Below, piece after piece: positions 8,981 to 19,791 of a stretch of 64,000 bases of DNA (position 1 is the stretch's first letter; every line of letters begins with the position of its first letter). The stretch covers positions 36,419 to 100,418 of the forward strand of contig NZ_JACDSF010000033.1 of assembly GCF_013449685.1 (NCBI RefSeq), given 5' to 3'. The position numbers were made by a program, and so were the translations under genes. A model generated the notes under the pieces. The model was not told where the DNA came from. It saw only the letters and a list, made by a program, of their open reading frames with translations, and made no database searches. The stretch comes from Pectobacterium brasiliense. Lineage in GTDB: Bacteria; Pseudomonadota; Gammaproteobacteria; Enterobacterales; Enterobacteriaceae.

Positions 8981-9783
8981 GGTTCTGTTGCATTAAGCGT
9001 TAGCTCAGGTAATATGCTGTTTTTTCACAATGTTGCCTGACCATGTCTCTGATCAAAAGATCCTTTAAACGCCTGCATTACCCCGTCGATGTCATTGCTC
9101 AGTGTGTTCGCTTGTATCTGGCTTATGCCCTGATCCCCGCGATCTGGAAGAGATGATGGCTGAGCGCGGCATCCTCGCTGACCATTCCACACCTCATCGT
9201 TGGGTTATCCGCTTGGTGCCACAACTGGACCAGGCCTTTCACCGTCATAAACGTCCCGTGGGACGCCGCTGGCGAATGGATGAGACATACATTAAAGTTA
9301 AAGGGCAATGGAGATACCTGCACTGGGCAGTGGGCCAGACGATTGATTTTCTGCTGACGGCGAAACGGGATACTGCAGTTGCACTGAGCTTTTTCAAAAA
9401 AGCCATACATCACCATGGCGAACCGGAAGTCGTCACCCTTCATAAAAGTGGCGCTAATATACAGCGGCTCTGACCACACTCAATAGCGATAAAGCGGATG
9501 AAGAGACCATTACGGTCAAGCAGTGTAAATGCCTGAATAACTTTGTTGAGCAGAAGCACCGAAACATCAAACGTCGAACACGCTCGATGCTGGGATTCAA
9601 ATCGTTTCGATGGGCACAGACAATTCTGGCTGGCATCGGGCTGCTCCACATGATAGGTAAAAGGCAATATCAACATCCGGAAGGTGATGGAATGTCACCT
9701 ACAGAACAGTTTTATTTACTGGTGGCCTGAACAATCGACAACGCCAATTTTTGCTGGCTTGCCCCCGCTAATGCGACAAAGCC
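8981..9783 (+). mobile_element. Degenerate IS6-family insertion sequence
   Basis: The left end GGTTCTGTTGCATTAAGCG (8981-8999) is mirrored at the right end by CGCTAATGCGACAAAGCC (9766-9783), which in reverse complement reads GGCTTTGTCGCATTAGCG. The ends are diverged but recognisable IS6-type terminal repeats. The length, about 800 bp, is right for the family. The single transposase gene inside is frameshifted. The flanks GATAAAAG and AATAAAAA agree at 6 of 8 bases, too weak and AT-rich to call a target duplication. The right end abuts the rpsI terminator, so the element marks one edge of the 4-9.8 kb accessory block. Confidence 0.8.
9043..9730 (+). pseudogene. Inactivated IS6-family transposase
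   Basis: Translation starts MSLIKRSFKRLHYPVDVIAQ at 9043 in one frame, shifts near 9125-9135 into RDLEEMMAERGILADHSTPHRWV, and shifts again near 9465-9475 into TTLNSDKADEETITVKQ. It ends ...EGDGMSPTEQFYLLVA at the TGA 9728-9730. The first DDE aspartate is visible (RMDETYIKVKGQW). The second lies in TLHKSGAN, where the family has TIDKSGAN, so a catalytic aspartate appears to have become histidine. The glutamate near FVEQKHRNIKRR remains. Two frameshifts plus the missing aspartate make it certainly inactive and fairly old. Confidence 0.85.
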
Positions 9784-9787
9784 AAAT

Positions 9788-9818
9788 AAAAAACCCGGTG
9801 ACCAGCACCGGGTTTTTT
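9788..9818. terminator. Bidirectional terminator after rplM-rpsI
   Basis: CCCGGTG (9794-9800) and CACCGGG (9806-9812) are flanked by A6 on the left and T6 on the right, so the hairpin works on either strand. It ends rpsI (minus) and would insulate it from the IS element. Confidence 0.9.
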
Positions 9819-9848
9819 GCATTGATTTCGCTGCAAAGCAGCCAGAAA

Positions 9849-10244
<396 letters not shown>

Positions 10245-10256
10245 CTATAATCCCGA

Positions 10257-10858
<602 letters not shown>

Positions 10859-10904
10859 GAGAAGTCATTCTCAAAGATCGACCTTTTTTCACACGCAAAT
10901 GACT

Positions 10905-10925
10905 AAAAAACCGCAGCCTGCGTTA
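10905..10925 (-). terminator. Terminator of zapE
   Basis: On the minus strand AACGCA/TGCGGTT (one bulge) precedes a run of six T. The hairpin overlaps the zapE stop codon. Confidence 0.65.
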
Positions 10926-12080
10926 CGCCAAATGCGGCTGCCGTAAGTACTCTTCGCTTTGCATTTCCTGCAAACGGGATAAACAGCGCTGGTATTCAAA
11001 TTTCAGGTGATCTCCCTGATAGATCTCAAACATCGACGCCTGCGCAGAAATAATCAATTTGATACGGCGATCGTAGCACTCGTCCACCAGTGCCAGAAAA
11101 CGGCGAGCGGTGTTCTCTTCCTTCGTTTCCATCACCGTCACATTGTGCAACAGCATCGTGTGATAGAGGCGCGACAGTGCGATGTAATCATTCTGGCTAC
11201 GCGCTTCGGTGCACAGCGTGTGGAAATCAACCGCCAGCACGCCGTCACTCGCGCCAAGTGTCGATAACGGACGATGATTGATCTCCAGCACTGGCCCCGG
11301 CGTCTGCCACGGTTTCCCGGTCAGACGGGTAAACATCTGCTGCATCACAGCATCCGTCTCTTCATTCAGCGGCGAGAGATAAAGGTGTGCCTGCGTCAGC
11401 GTACGCAGACGATAATCGATACCCGCATCAACATTACGCACTTCGCAATACTGCTTAATCAGCTCAATCGCAGGCAGAAAACGCGCGCGTTGCAGTCCAT
11501 TACGGTAGAGGTCGTCTGGCGGAATATTCGACGTCGCCACCAGCGCAATACCACGAGCAAACAGCGCTCGCAACAGCTCAGCCAGCAGCATCGCATCGGT
11601 AATGTCAGAGACGAAAAATTCATCGAAACACAGCACATCCGTTTCGGCTTTAAAACCGTCGGCCACTTTCTCCAGCGGATTTTCCTGTCCCTGAAACTGG
11701 TTCAGTTCTTCATGCACACGCAGCATAAAACGATGAAAATGCAGGCGCATCTTGCGTTCGGCAGGCAAGCTGTGGAAAAACATATCCATCAGCCAGGTTT
11801 TACCGCGCCCGACGCCGCCCCACATGTACAGCCCTTGAACCGGCGCGGATTCCCGTTTATTACGCCGCCCCAGCCAGCTACGCCATTTCCCCACGCGCTC
11901 GGATGCGCCCGCATCGCCATCAGCAGCGCGTTCACATAACGCCTGATGTATCGCCTCCAGTCGCACAACGGTTTGCCGCTGCACCTCGTCCGGCTGATAT
12001 TCACCAGCGGAAAGCGCCTGCTGATAAAGCGCCAAGGGTGTTGTTTGCTGTTGTGTTGTCTGTGGAATAACCATAGCCAT
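10923..12080 (-). CDS. zapE: Cell division protein ZapE (AFG1-like ATPase)
   Basis: A 385-residue P-loop ATPase that associates with the Z-ring and constricting septum in E. coli and destabilises FtsZ polymers in the presence of ATP. Walker A is GGVGRGKT at about 88-95, Walker B is TDVLCFDE at about 147-154, and the family hallmark ATSNIPPDDLYRNGLQRARFLP follows. It is slightly longer than the E. coli protein (about 375), the extra residues lying at the N-terminus and in a variable loop at 50-80. Two near-adjacent ATGs (codons 1 and 3) could both serve; the first has GGGA at a workable distance. It is divergent from zapG across about 215 bases. Confidence 0.96.
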   Translation of the reverse strand: MAMVIPQTTQQQTTPLALYQQALSAGEYQPDEVQRQTVVRLEAIHQALCERAADGDAGASERVGKWRSWLGRRNKRESAPVQGLYMWGGVGRGKTWLMDMFFHSLPAERKMRLHFHRFMLRVHEELNQFQGQENPLEKVADGFKAETDVLCFDEFFVSDITDAMLLAELLRALFARGIALVATSNIPPDDLYRNGLQRARFLPAIELIKQYCEVRNVDAGIDYRLRTLTQAHLYLSPLNEETDAVMQQMFTRLTGKPWQTPGPVLEINHRPLSTLGASDGVLAVDFHTLCTEARSQNDYIALSRLYHTMLLHNVTVMETKEENTARRFLALVDECYDRRIKLIISAQASMFEIYQGDHLKFEYQRCLSRLQEMQSEEYLRQPHLA

Positions 12081-12295
12081 CGCAATCCCTGAGAAAAAAG
12101 TTAGTCGTGTTTTGCTGTGTGTTGTCGTCGATTTAAGCCGTAATCGTCGCAGTTAACAACCTTGATGTCTGCGGTAGGTCAACATTCCTTTCTGTCATCG
12201 AGTATCAGGATTCCACTCAGGCAAGGTTAACGGTTATAGTGACTATTATTAAGTGAAAAACCCTACGGGACAACGACGTCAAAATAGGAGCTATT

Positions 12296-12700
12296 ATGAC
12301 TTGGGAGTATGCGCTGATAGGTTTAGTTGTAGGTATTATTATTGGTGCTGTAGCCATGCGCTTTGGTAACCGTAAGCTGCGGCAACAGCAGGTATTGCAG
12401 AATGAGCTGGAGAAAAGCAAAACCGAACTGGAAGATTATCGTCAGGAATTGGTGGGTCACTTCGCCCGCAGTGCGGAGCTGTTGGATAACATGGCGGATG
12501 ATTATCGTCAGCTTTATCAACACATGGCGAAAAGCTCCAATAACCTGTTACCTCATGTTCCCGGTCAGGATAATCCGTTTAAATATCGTCTGACCGAATC
12601 AGAAGCGGATAACGATCAGGCGCCGGTGAACATGCCGCCGCGCGATTATTCCGACGGTGCATCAGGCCTGCTGCGGGGCGAACGCACGATTCGCAAGTAA
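12296..12700 (+). CDS. zapG: ZapG/YhcB (DUF1043) inner-membrane division protein
   Basis: A 134-residue protein with one N-terminal membrane helix (about 4-22, ALIGLVVGIIIGAVAM). A coiled coil (about 25-75, rich in Q, E, K and L) and a flexible acidic tail follow. E. coli YhcB has this architecture and links cell-division, peptidoglycan and LPS machinery. AGGAG lies 6 bases before the ATG. The gene is monocistronic, divergent from zapE and upstream of degQ as in E. coli, and ends in its own hairpin. Confidence 0.93.
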   Translation: MTWEYALIGLVVGIIIGAVAMRFGNRKLRQQQVLQNELEKSKTELEDYRQELVGHFARSAELLDNMADDYRQLYQHMAKSSNNLLPHVPGQDNPFKYRLTESEADNDQAPVNMPPRDYSDGASGLLRGERTIRK

Positions 12701-12716
12701 TTCATTCAATTACCTT

Positions 12717-12746
12717 AAGCGTGGGGCTTTCTGTCTCACGCTTTCC
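12717..12746 (+). terminator. Terminator of zapG
   Basis: AAGCGTG (12717-12723) and CACGCTT (12737-12743) pair over 13 bases, with a short T-tract inside and after the right arm. Confidence 0.65.
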
Positions 12747-12861
12747 CCTCTCTTGTTCTACGCTTAAAACGCTTGTACGTTTAAGATGCGTACCGCAGGC
12801 TGCCATCGTCCGATCACGCATTAAAAACGCGATAGTTACAATATGCTGACGAAACAGCAGT

Positions 12862-12889
12862 GAACTTTACACATTGATCGCCAGTCTGA
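12862..12889 (+). promoter_or_regulatory. Possible sigma-E-like promoter before degQ
   Basis: GAACTT (12862-12867) and TCTGA (12885-12889) match envelope-stress sigma-E elements, but the spacer is 17 bases, one longer than in E. coli degP as I recall it. It lies 72 bases before the degQ start. E. coli degQ is not known to be sigma-E driven, so this is only a candidate. Confidence 0.3.
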
Positions 12890-12960
12890 CTCTTCACCGT
12901 GTCTTTAAGTTTATATATCATCGTTTTATTCATCCGCAGGCCGTGAGAGAGTTAATAACA

Positions 12961-14331
12961 ATGAAAAAAACATCATTACTATTTAGTGCACTGGCAATGA
13001 GTATAGGTTTGACCCTGTCCACGCTTCCCGCTGCAAATGCTGCGCTGCCTGCCGTGGTTCAAGGTCAACAGATGCCAAGTCTGGCCCCGATGCTGGAGAA
13101 AGTCTTGCCAGCCGTCGTCAGCGTGCATGTTGAAGGTACACAGGTACAGCGTCAGCGCGTACCGGAAGAATTCAAGTTCTTCTTTGGCCCTAACTTCCCG
13201 ACGGACAAACAAAATTCTCGCCCGTTTGAAGGACTGGGCTCTGGCGTCATTATTGATGCCGCAAAAGGTTACGTGCTCACCAACAATCACGTGATCAATA
13301 ACGCCGACAAGATCCGCGTCCAGCTTAATGACGGACGTGAGTATGAGGCGAAATTGATTGGGCGTGATGAGCAGACCGATATCGCCCTGCTACAGCTGAA
13401 TGACGCCAAGAATCTGGTCTCTGTAAAAATGGCCGATTCCGATCAACTGCGCGTCGGTGATTTTGCCGTTGCTGTGGGCAACCCGTTCGGCCTTGGTCAG
13501 ACTGCGACGTCTGGTATTATCTCCGCACTGGGACGTAGCGGCCTGAATCTTGAAGGGTTAGAAAACTTCATCCAGACCGATGCGTCCATCAACCGCGGTA
13601 ACTCCGGTGGTGCGCTGGTTAACCTCAACGGTGAGCTGATCGGTATCAACACCGCGATCCTAGCGCCGGGCGGCGGAAACATCGGTATCGGTTTCGCGAT
13701 CCCTAGCAACATGGCCCAGAATCTGGCGCAGCAGTTGGTTGAATTTGGCGAAGTGAAACGCGGGCTGCTGGGCATTAAAGGCAGCGAGATGACGTCAGAA
13801 ATGGCGAAAGCCTTCAACGTCGACGCGCAGCGCGGTGCCTTCGTCAGTGAGGTCTTACCGAAATCTGCCGCAGCCAAAGCCGGTATCAAGGCGGGCGATG
13901 TGTTAACAACGCTGGATGGTAAATCCATCAGCAGCTTTGCCGAACTGCGGGCCAAAGTCGGCACCACCGCGCCGGGCAAGACCGTGAAAATCGGCCTGCT
14001 GCGTGATGGTAAACCGCAGGAAGTTTCCGTCGTGTTGGATAACAGCTCATCGGCATCAACCAGCGCTGAAACGCTTTCACCGTCATTGCAGGGAGCTTCT
14101 CTGACTAATGGCCAATTGAAAGACGGCAGCAAAGGTGTACAGATCGATAACGTTGCTAAGGACACCCCTGCGGCACAGGTCGGTCTGCAAAAAGGCGATG
14201 TCATCATCGGCGTGAACCGCGAGCGTATTGAAAACATCACGCAACTGCGCAAACTGCTGGAAGCGAAGCCTTCCGTTCTGGCCTTGAATATCGTCCGAGG
14301 CGAAGAAACGATTTATCTTCTGCTACGTTAA
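12961..14331 (+). CDS. degQ: Periplasmic serine endoprotease DegQ
   Basis: A 456-residue HtrA-family protease/chaperone that degrades misfolded periplasmic proteins. The start is MKKTSLLFSALAMSIGL (GAGAG upstream), giving a signal peptide cleaved after ANA at about 27; an in-frame start 87 bases earlier would spoil the signal sequence. The catalytic triad is H110 (TNNHVINN), D140 (TDIALL) and S215 (GNSGGA). Two PDZ domains follow at about 255-345 and 360-450. The LA loop is short (about 62-90), as in DegQ, whereas DegP has a longer one. A large AT-rich hairpin follows the gene, then degS. Confidence 0.95.
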   Translation: MKKTSLLFSALAMSIGLTLSTLPAANAALPAVVQGQQMPSLAPMLEKVLPAVVSVHVEGTQVQRQRVPEEFKFFFGPNFPTDKQNSRPFEGLGSGVIIDAAKGYVLTNNHVINNADKIRVQLNDGREYEAKLIGRDEQTDIALLQLNDAKNLVSVKMADSDQLRVGDFAVAVGNPFGLGQTATSGIISALGRSGLNLEGLENFIQTDASINRGNSGGALVNLNGELIGINTAILAPGGGNIGIGFAIPSNMAQNLAQQLVEFGEVKRGLLGIKGSEMTSEMAKAFNVDAQRGAFVSEVLPKSAAAKAGIKAGDVLTTLDGKSISSFAELRAKVGTTAPGKTVKIGLLRDGKPQEVSVVLDNSSSASTSAETLSPSLQGASLTNGQLKDGSKGVQIDNVAKDTPAAQVGLQKGDVIIGVNRERIENITQLRKLLEAKPSVLALNIVRGEETIYLLLR

Positions 14332-14373
14332 TCGCTTGCCGTCTTTTTCGGCAGCTTAACTGGCCAGAACATC

Positions 14374-14420
14374 GCTAATGTTAAAAAATTTCTGGGAGAA
14401 ATTTTTAACGTTGCATTAGC
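14374..14420 (+). terminator. Large AT-rich hairpin between degQ and degS
   Basis: TTAAAAAATTTCT (14381-14393) faces AGAAATTTTTAA (14397-14408) around GGG, with one bulged base. The outer arms GCTAATG and CATTAGC extend it to about 47 bases. It follows the degQ stop by 42 bases and could terminate in either direction. Confidence 0.6.
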
Positions 14421-14467
14421 AACGGCCCGTAAAGGTGGCAGCCAAGGATGGCACGCCATAAAAAATT

Positions 14468-14490
14468 GGACACCGAGCCATGCGGTGTCC
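14468..14490 (+). other. Hairpin in the degS 5' region
   Basis: GGACACCG (14468-14475) and CGGTGTCC (14483-14490) form a perfect 8-bp stem with a 7-base loop, about 55 bases before the degS start. There is no T-tract. Confidence 0.5.
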
Positions 14491-14545
14491 GAACTTCTCG
14501 TGATATCCTCCTCTTATCTCCCTTTTTCCACAGTAAATCACGGCT

Positions 14546-15643
14546 ATGCTTGCTAAGTTATTACGTTCAGCGCTCTTTGGTGCCCTCGTCGCCGGTATTA
14601 TTCTGGCCGTACTGCCCTTTGTTGGGTCTGGCACGTCGTTTCTGAAAGGCAATGACAAAAATAGTGATGGTTTGCCCATAAGTTACCATCAGGGAGTCAG
14701 CCATGCAGCGCCTGCTGTGGTGAACGTTTATAACCGCGTTGCAAAAGAGGGGAAACCCAATGAAGTCGCCATTCATCCTCTCGGATCCGGCGTCATCATG
14801 AATGAAAAAGGGTACATTTTAACCAACAAGCATGTGATTAATAACGTGCAACAAATCCAGATAGAGCTATCAGACGGCAGGCTGTACGAAGCCCGCGTGA
14901 TCGGTTCCGATAGCCTGACTGATCTGGCCGTGTTGCAAATTGACGGCATCAATCTGCCCGTTATTCCGATAAATCCAGACCGCATACCGCACGTCGGCGA
15001 TGTCGTGATGGCAATCGGCAACCCTTATAATCTGGGGCAAACCGTCACGCAGGGCGTCATCAGCGCCACTGGCCGCGTCAGCCTTAGCACTTATGGTCAG
15101 CAAAGAAGCCAGGTAGGACGCCAAAACTTACTGCAAACCGATGCGTCAATTAACCACGGGAATTCCGGTGGTGCGCTCGTCAATACGCTCGGTGAGTTGG
15201 TCGGTATTAACACCCTCTCGTTTGATAAAAGTAGCAACGGCGAAACGCCGGAAGGCATTAGCTTCGCCATTCCCGTGGCGCTGGCAACCAAGGTGATGGG
15301 CAAGCTCATCCGCGATGGCCGCGTGGTCCGTGGCTATATTGGCGTCAACGGCGTACAGATCGAGAATATTGAGAACAGCACGCTGACCAACAATCGTGAT
15401 GCGCAGGATCGGTTAAGCGGGATTCTCGTTCAGACTATCGACCCCGGTGGACCGGCGGATAAAGCGGGTATTCGTGTCGAAGACGTCATCGTTAGCGTGA
15501 ACAATAAGCCTGCGCGCTCGATTATTGAAACGATGGAACAGGTTTCGGAAATACGTCCCGGCACTGTCATTCCGGTCACGATTGTGCGTGATAAAAATCA
15601 AATCACACTACAAATGACGATTCAGGAATTCCCTACCCAATAG
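14546..15643 (+). CDS. degS: Inner-membrane site-1 protease DegS
   Basis: A 365-residue membrane-anchored HtrA protease. When unassembled outer-membrane porin C-termini bind its PDZ domain, it cuts anti-sigma factor RseA and so starts the sigma-E response. An N-terminal anchor (about 7-27) is followed by the protease domain with H96 (TNKHVINN), D126 (TDLAVLQ) and S207 (HGNSGGA). A single PDZ domain covers about 255-355. It is about ten residues longer than E. coli DegS, mostly in the loop before the catalytic serine. The ATG at 14546 follows a poor Shine-Dalgarno. It is downstream of degQ, as usual, and converges on murA. Confidence 0.96.
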   Translation: MLAKLLRSALFGALVAGIILAVLPFVGSGTSFLKGNDKNSDGLPISYHQGVSHAAPAVVNVYNRVAKEGKPNEVAIHPLGSGVIMNEKGYILTNKHVINNVQQIQIELSDGRLYEARVIGSDSLTDLAVLQIDGINLPVIPINPDRIPHVGDVVMAIGNPYNLGQTVTQGVISATGRVSLSTYGQQRSQVGRQNLLQTDASINHGNSGGALVNTLGELVGINTLSFDKSSNGETPEGISFAIPVALATKVMGKLIRDGRVVRGYIGVNGVQIENIENSTLTNNRDAQDRLSGILVQTIDPGGPADKAGIRVEDVIVSVNNKPARSIIETMEQVSEIRPGTVIPVTIVRDKNQITLQMTIQEFPTQ

Positions 15644-15690
15644 CGGCAGTCAGGTCGGTGATAAAGTCACATCGGCAGGTAAACAAGAAA

Positions 15691-15713
15691 CCGGGTGGGA
15701 ACCCACCCGGCTG
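15691..15713 (-). terminator. Hairpin between convergent degS and murA
   Basis: CCGGGTGGG (15691-15699) and CCCACCCGG (15702-15710) form a perfect 9-bp stem. On the minus strand it is followed by TTTCTTGTTT, so it mainly serves murA; on the plus strand it lies about 50 bases after degS. Confidence 0.8.
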
Positions 15714-15749
15714 ACAAACCTAATTGTGAAGATAAACCAGCTAAAACGC

Positions 15750-17024
<1,275 letters not shown>

Positions 17025-17095
17025 TCAATGTCTTAATGCAATATGTCGTCACACTGATACCGGTAGTTTATTCCCACTTGCACGGGGAACAATAC

Positions 17096-17350
17096 TTAGA
17101 AGCCGTTCAGTTTACGGTCGCGTTGCCACTCTTCCGGCGTATAAGCCTTGATCGACAACGCATGAATACGGTTATCCGCGATGTACTCCATCAGCGGCGC
17201 ATAAACGGCCTGCTGTTTTTTGACTCGGCTCATTCCAGCAAAAAGTCCGCCCACTACGATGACCTGAAAATGACTGCCATCACCAGAAACATGGGCTTCT
17301 TCCAGTGCTAATGCGTTCATCAGCACGTCTTTAATTTCGTTATTTTCCAT
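17096..17350 (-). CDS. ibaG: BolA-family protein IbaG (YrbA)
   Basis: An 84-residue protein of the BolA fold ([31 protein letters not shown]) with the conserved His used with monothiol glutaredoxins to hold a [2Fe-2S] cluster. E. coli IbaG is acid-inducible and interacts with Grx4. The start [10 protein letters not shown] follows a modest ribosome-binding site. It lies between mlaB and murA as in E. coli. Confidence 0.94.
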   Translation of the reverse strand: MENNEIKDVLMNALALEEAHVSGDGSHFQVIVVGGLFAGMSRVKKQQAVYAPLMEYIADNRIHALSIKAYTPEEWQRDRKLNGF

Positions 17351-17434
17351 CGCTCTCGATTTCTATGTCAGGGGGAGATGATTTACAGGGAGGTATCTTA
17401 GATGAATATGACGCTATCTTAAACAAAGATTACG

Positions 17435-17483
17435 CCCCTTCAGACGATGCCTAAAGGGGGGAATCCGGTAACCCGCGTTACCG
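17435..17483 (-). terminator. Paired hairpins after mlaB
   Basis: Immediately after the mlaB stop (minus strand), CGGTAAC/GTTACCG (17466-17472, 17477-17483) is followed by CCCCTT/AAGGGG (17435-17440, 17454-17459). No clear T-tract follows, so termination is uncertain. Confidence 0.4.
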
Positions 17484-17484
17484 T

Positions 17485-17775
17485 TTAAGACACAGGAATG
17501 ATTTCATTCAGGTTATAGAGCGCAATGAGCGTTTTTAGCCGATCGCTGGCACCGACAATCGTTATCTCTCCGCCTGAAGACGGTTGCTGATAAACGTGCA
17601 TCAGCAATGCTAACCCAGCAGAATCAACACGGTTTAATCCAGACACATCCAGCGTCGTTTTACCCGCCAGCAACGATTCACGCTGCTGCCAAAACGGTAA
17701 CAACGTTTCACGATCCAGATCGCCCGTTAACGCCAGCGTTGATTCCTGTGCCTGCCAGTTCAATGCGTTCGCCAT
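17485..17775 (-). CDS. mlaB: Mla lipid-transport protein MlaB (STAS domain)
   Basis: A 96-residue cytoplasmic STAS-domain subunit that binds MlaF and is needed for assembly and activity of the MlaFEDB ABC complex. The STAS signature is seen in TLDVSGLNRVDSAGLALLMHV. The ATG (MANALNWQ, ending at 17775) is preferred; an in-frame TTG 12 bases upstream would add MGTN and nearly abut mlaC. It is last in mlaFEDCB. Confidence 0.92.
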   Translation of the reverse strand: MANALNWQAQESTLALTGDLDRETLLPFWQQRESLLAGKTTLDVSGLNRVDSAGLALLMHVYQQPSSGGEITIVGASDRLKTLIALYNLNEIIPVS

Positions 17776-17788
17776 GTTCGTACCCAAA

Positions 17789-18418
17789 TTACTTTTTCTG
17801 ATCCAACGTGATGGTCTGCTTCGCCGAGGATTCCAGCTGTTTAGTCAGGCCATCCACGCCGTTCTGACGCAATATTGCCGCCCACTCGTTCTGCTTGGTG
17901 GTGATCATACTGACACCTTCGGCAATCATGTCGTACGCCTGCCAGTTACCGGTTTTACTGTTCTTACGCCATTGGAAATCCAGACGTACCGGGGGACGGC
18001 CGCCGTTATCAATGATGGTGACGCGAATAGAAACGATATCGGCATCGCCCAGCGGTTTCTCAGGGGCAATCTCATAGGTCTGCCCGTTATACATCGCTAG
18101 CGCCTGGCCGTAAGCCTGCTCCAGATAGGCTTCAAACGCTTTGAAATAGGCATCACGCTGTGCCGGTGTCGCATCTTTGTAGTAACGACCGAGAACCAGC
18201 GCACCGGCGTATCTCACCTGAACATACGGCAGCAGCTCTTCACGCACGACGGTACGCAAATAATCGGGGTTTTGTTTGATATTTGGCTGTTCACTCTTTA
18301 AACGATCAAAGGTTTTTTCCGCCGTTTCGTTCATTAAACGATAGGGATTCGTTTGATCCGCCGCGTTGGCTAATGGCGCGACCACCAGTAAAGCCACCAT
18401 CAGTAAACGTTTAAACAT
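17789..18418 (-). CDS. mlaC: Periplasmic phospholipid-binding protein MlaC
   Basis: A 209-residue shuttle that carries phospholipid between the outer-membrane MlaA-porin complex and inner-membrane MlaD. A signal peptide of about 20 residues ([19 protein letters not shown]) is followed by the MlaC/Ttg2D fold ([29 protein letters not shown]). Length matches E. coli (211). It lies 12 bases after mlaD. Together the five Mla genes keep lipid asymmetry of the outer membrane. Confidence 0.97.
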   Translation of the reverse strand: MFKRLLMVALLVVAPLANAADQTNPYRLMNETAEKTFDRLKSEQPNIKQNPDYLRTVVREELLPYVQVRYAGALVLGRYYKDATPAQRDAYFKAFEAYLEQAYGQALAMYNGQTYEIAPEKPLGDADIVSIRVTIIDNGGRPPVRLDFQWRKNSKTGNWQAYDMIAEGVSMITTKQNEWAAILRQNGVDGLTKQLESSAKQTITLDQKK

Positions 18419-18430
18419 GCAGATATCCTC

Positions 18431-18997
18431 TTATGGATGTGAAGGAACAGATTCGTTGTTGTGCTCAGGCATGGCCGCAGAATCGGCACCCGGTTCCGTA
18501 CCCGATTGATCCGCATTATCCTCGCTATTGCCACCGCTCTTATATAGGAATTGACCGATGAGGTCTTCAAGCACCATCGCTGACTTGGTGTCCTGAATCA
18601 CACCCCCGTCTTTCAGAATCGTCGTGCCCATATCCTCATCTTCAAACCCGATGTTCAATGCCAGATACTGCTCGCCCAGCAAGCCAGAGGTACGAATAGC
18701 CAGAGAGCTGGTATCAGGAATATGATCGTAGCGCTGCTGAATATCCATCGCCACACGTGGCAGGTACGTTTTCTCGTCCAGTGAAATATCCGCTACGCGG
18801 CCAACCACGACGCCGCCAATGCGGATCGGAGAACGCGCTTTCAGCCCGCCAATGTTGTCAAACGTCGCATACAGACGATACGTCGGCTCGCTACCAATCG
18901 ATTTAAGATCGGCGACTTTGAGGCATAAAAAGAGGATGGCAGCCAGCGCGATCAACATAAACACACCAACCCAGACTTCAGTTTTCTTTGTTTGCAT
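18431..18997 (-). CDS. mlaD: MCE-domain lipid transport protein MlaD
   Basis: A 188-residue inner-membrane protein with one N-terminal helix (about 8-28) and a periplasmic MCE domain (about 38-115, FDNIGGLKARSPIRIGGVVVGRV) that assembles as a hexameric ring through which lipids pass. The start MQTKKTEVWVGVFM (ending at 18997) matches E. coli and follows the mlaE stop by 4 bases; a five-codon upstream extension is rejected. The acidic low-complexity tail after about 150 (GGNSEDNADQSGTEPGADS) is variable in the family. Confidence 0.97.
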   Translation of the reverse strand: MQTKKTEVWVGVFMLIALAAILFLCLKVADLKSIGSEPTYRLYATFDNIGGLKARSPIRIGGVVVGRVADISLDEKTYLPRVAMDIQQRYDHIPDTSSLAIRTSGLLGEQYLALNIGFEDEDMGTTILKDGGVIQDTKSAMVLEDLIGQFLYKSGGNSEDNADQSGTEPGADSAAMPEHNNESVPSHP

Positions 18998-19001
18998 CGA
19001 C

Positions 19002-19784
19002 TCAGTTCCCAAACATCAGTGCTGTCAGCACAAAATCCAATCCCAGCACTGCTAACGACGAGTGCACGACGGTTCGGGTCGTTGCACGGCTGATCCCTTC
19101 AGACGTCGGGATCGCGTCATAGCCGTTAAACAGTGCAATCCAGGTCACGGTAATCGCAAATACGATACTTTTAATCACGCAGTTCAAGACATCCTGACGC
19201 CAGTCAACCGCGCCCTGCATGGCAGACCAAAAGAACCCACTGTCGATGCCTTTCCAGTCCACACCAACCAGCGCGCCGCCCCAAATACCCACCGCGACAA
19301 AAATAACCGCCAGCAGCGGCATGCTGATTAACCCTGCCCAGAAGCGCGGTGCGACAACGCGGCGCAGCGGATCGACCGCCATCATCTCCATGCTGGAGAG
19401 CTGCTCAGTTGCCTTCATCAGGCCAATTTCTGCCGTCAGCGCGGAGCCCGCACGGCCTGCGAACAGCAATGCCGTCACCACCGGGCCAAGTTCACGCAGC
19501 AGCGACAGTGCCACCATCATGCCCAAGCTGGCCTCAGCGCTGTAAGTCGTTAGGACAAGATAGCCCTGTAACCCCAGCACCATGCCGATAAAGAGGCCGG
19601 AAACCATGATGATAAGCAGCGACTGCACGCCCACGCTGTAAAGCTGTTTCACCAACAGCGGCCACTGTTTTCTGAATTCGGGTTTACCCACCAATGCATT
19701 AAACAGCATCAGCCCAGCGCGCCCAAACGAGGCACTGGTGGAGATTCCCTGACGCCCCAACGACGCCAACGTCCGTAATAACAT
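19002..19784 (-). CDS. mlaE: ABC transporter permease MlaE
   Basis: A 260-residue inner-membrane permease of the Mla phospholipid ABC complex, with several hydrophobic segments and the conserved stretches [39 protein letters not shown] and [19 protein letters not shown]. The start is [10 protein letters not shown] (ending at 19784), identical in position to E. coli and 7 bases after mlaF. A longer in-frame reading would run 38 codons back into mlaF and is not supported. Confidence 0.97.
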   Translation of the reverse strand: MLLRTLASLGRQGISTSASFGRAGLMLFNALVGKPEFRKQWPLLVKQLYSVGVQSLLIIMVSGLFIGMVLGLQGYLVLTTYSAEASLGMMVALSLLRELGPVVTALLFAGRAGSALTAEIGLMKATEQLSSMEMMAVDPLRRVVAPRFWAGLISMPLLAVIFVAVGIWGGALVGVDWKGIDSGFFWSAMQGAVDWRQDVLNCVIKSIVFAITVTWIALFNGYDAIPTSEGISRATTRTVVHSSLAVLGLDFVLTALMFGN

Positions 19785-19791
19785 GACTGCG

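Noticed and set aside
8973..9791. Target-site duplication flanking the IS element (GATAAAAG / AATAAAAA)
   Set aside because: Only 6 of 8 bases agree, both flanks are AT-rich, and the ends are too diverged to fix the boundaries.
11274..11939. Plus-strand open frame of 221 codons inside zapE
   Set aside because: Arg/Gln/His-rich shadow translation of an intact ATPase gene, with no start signals.
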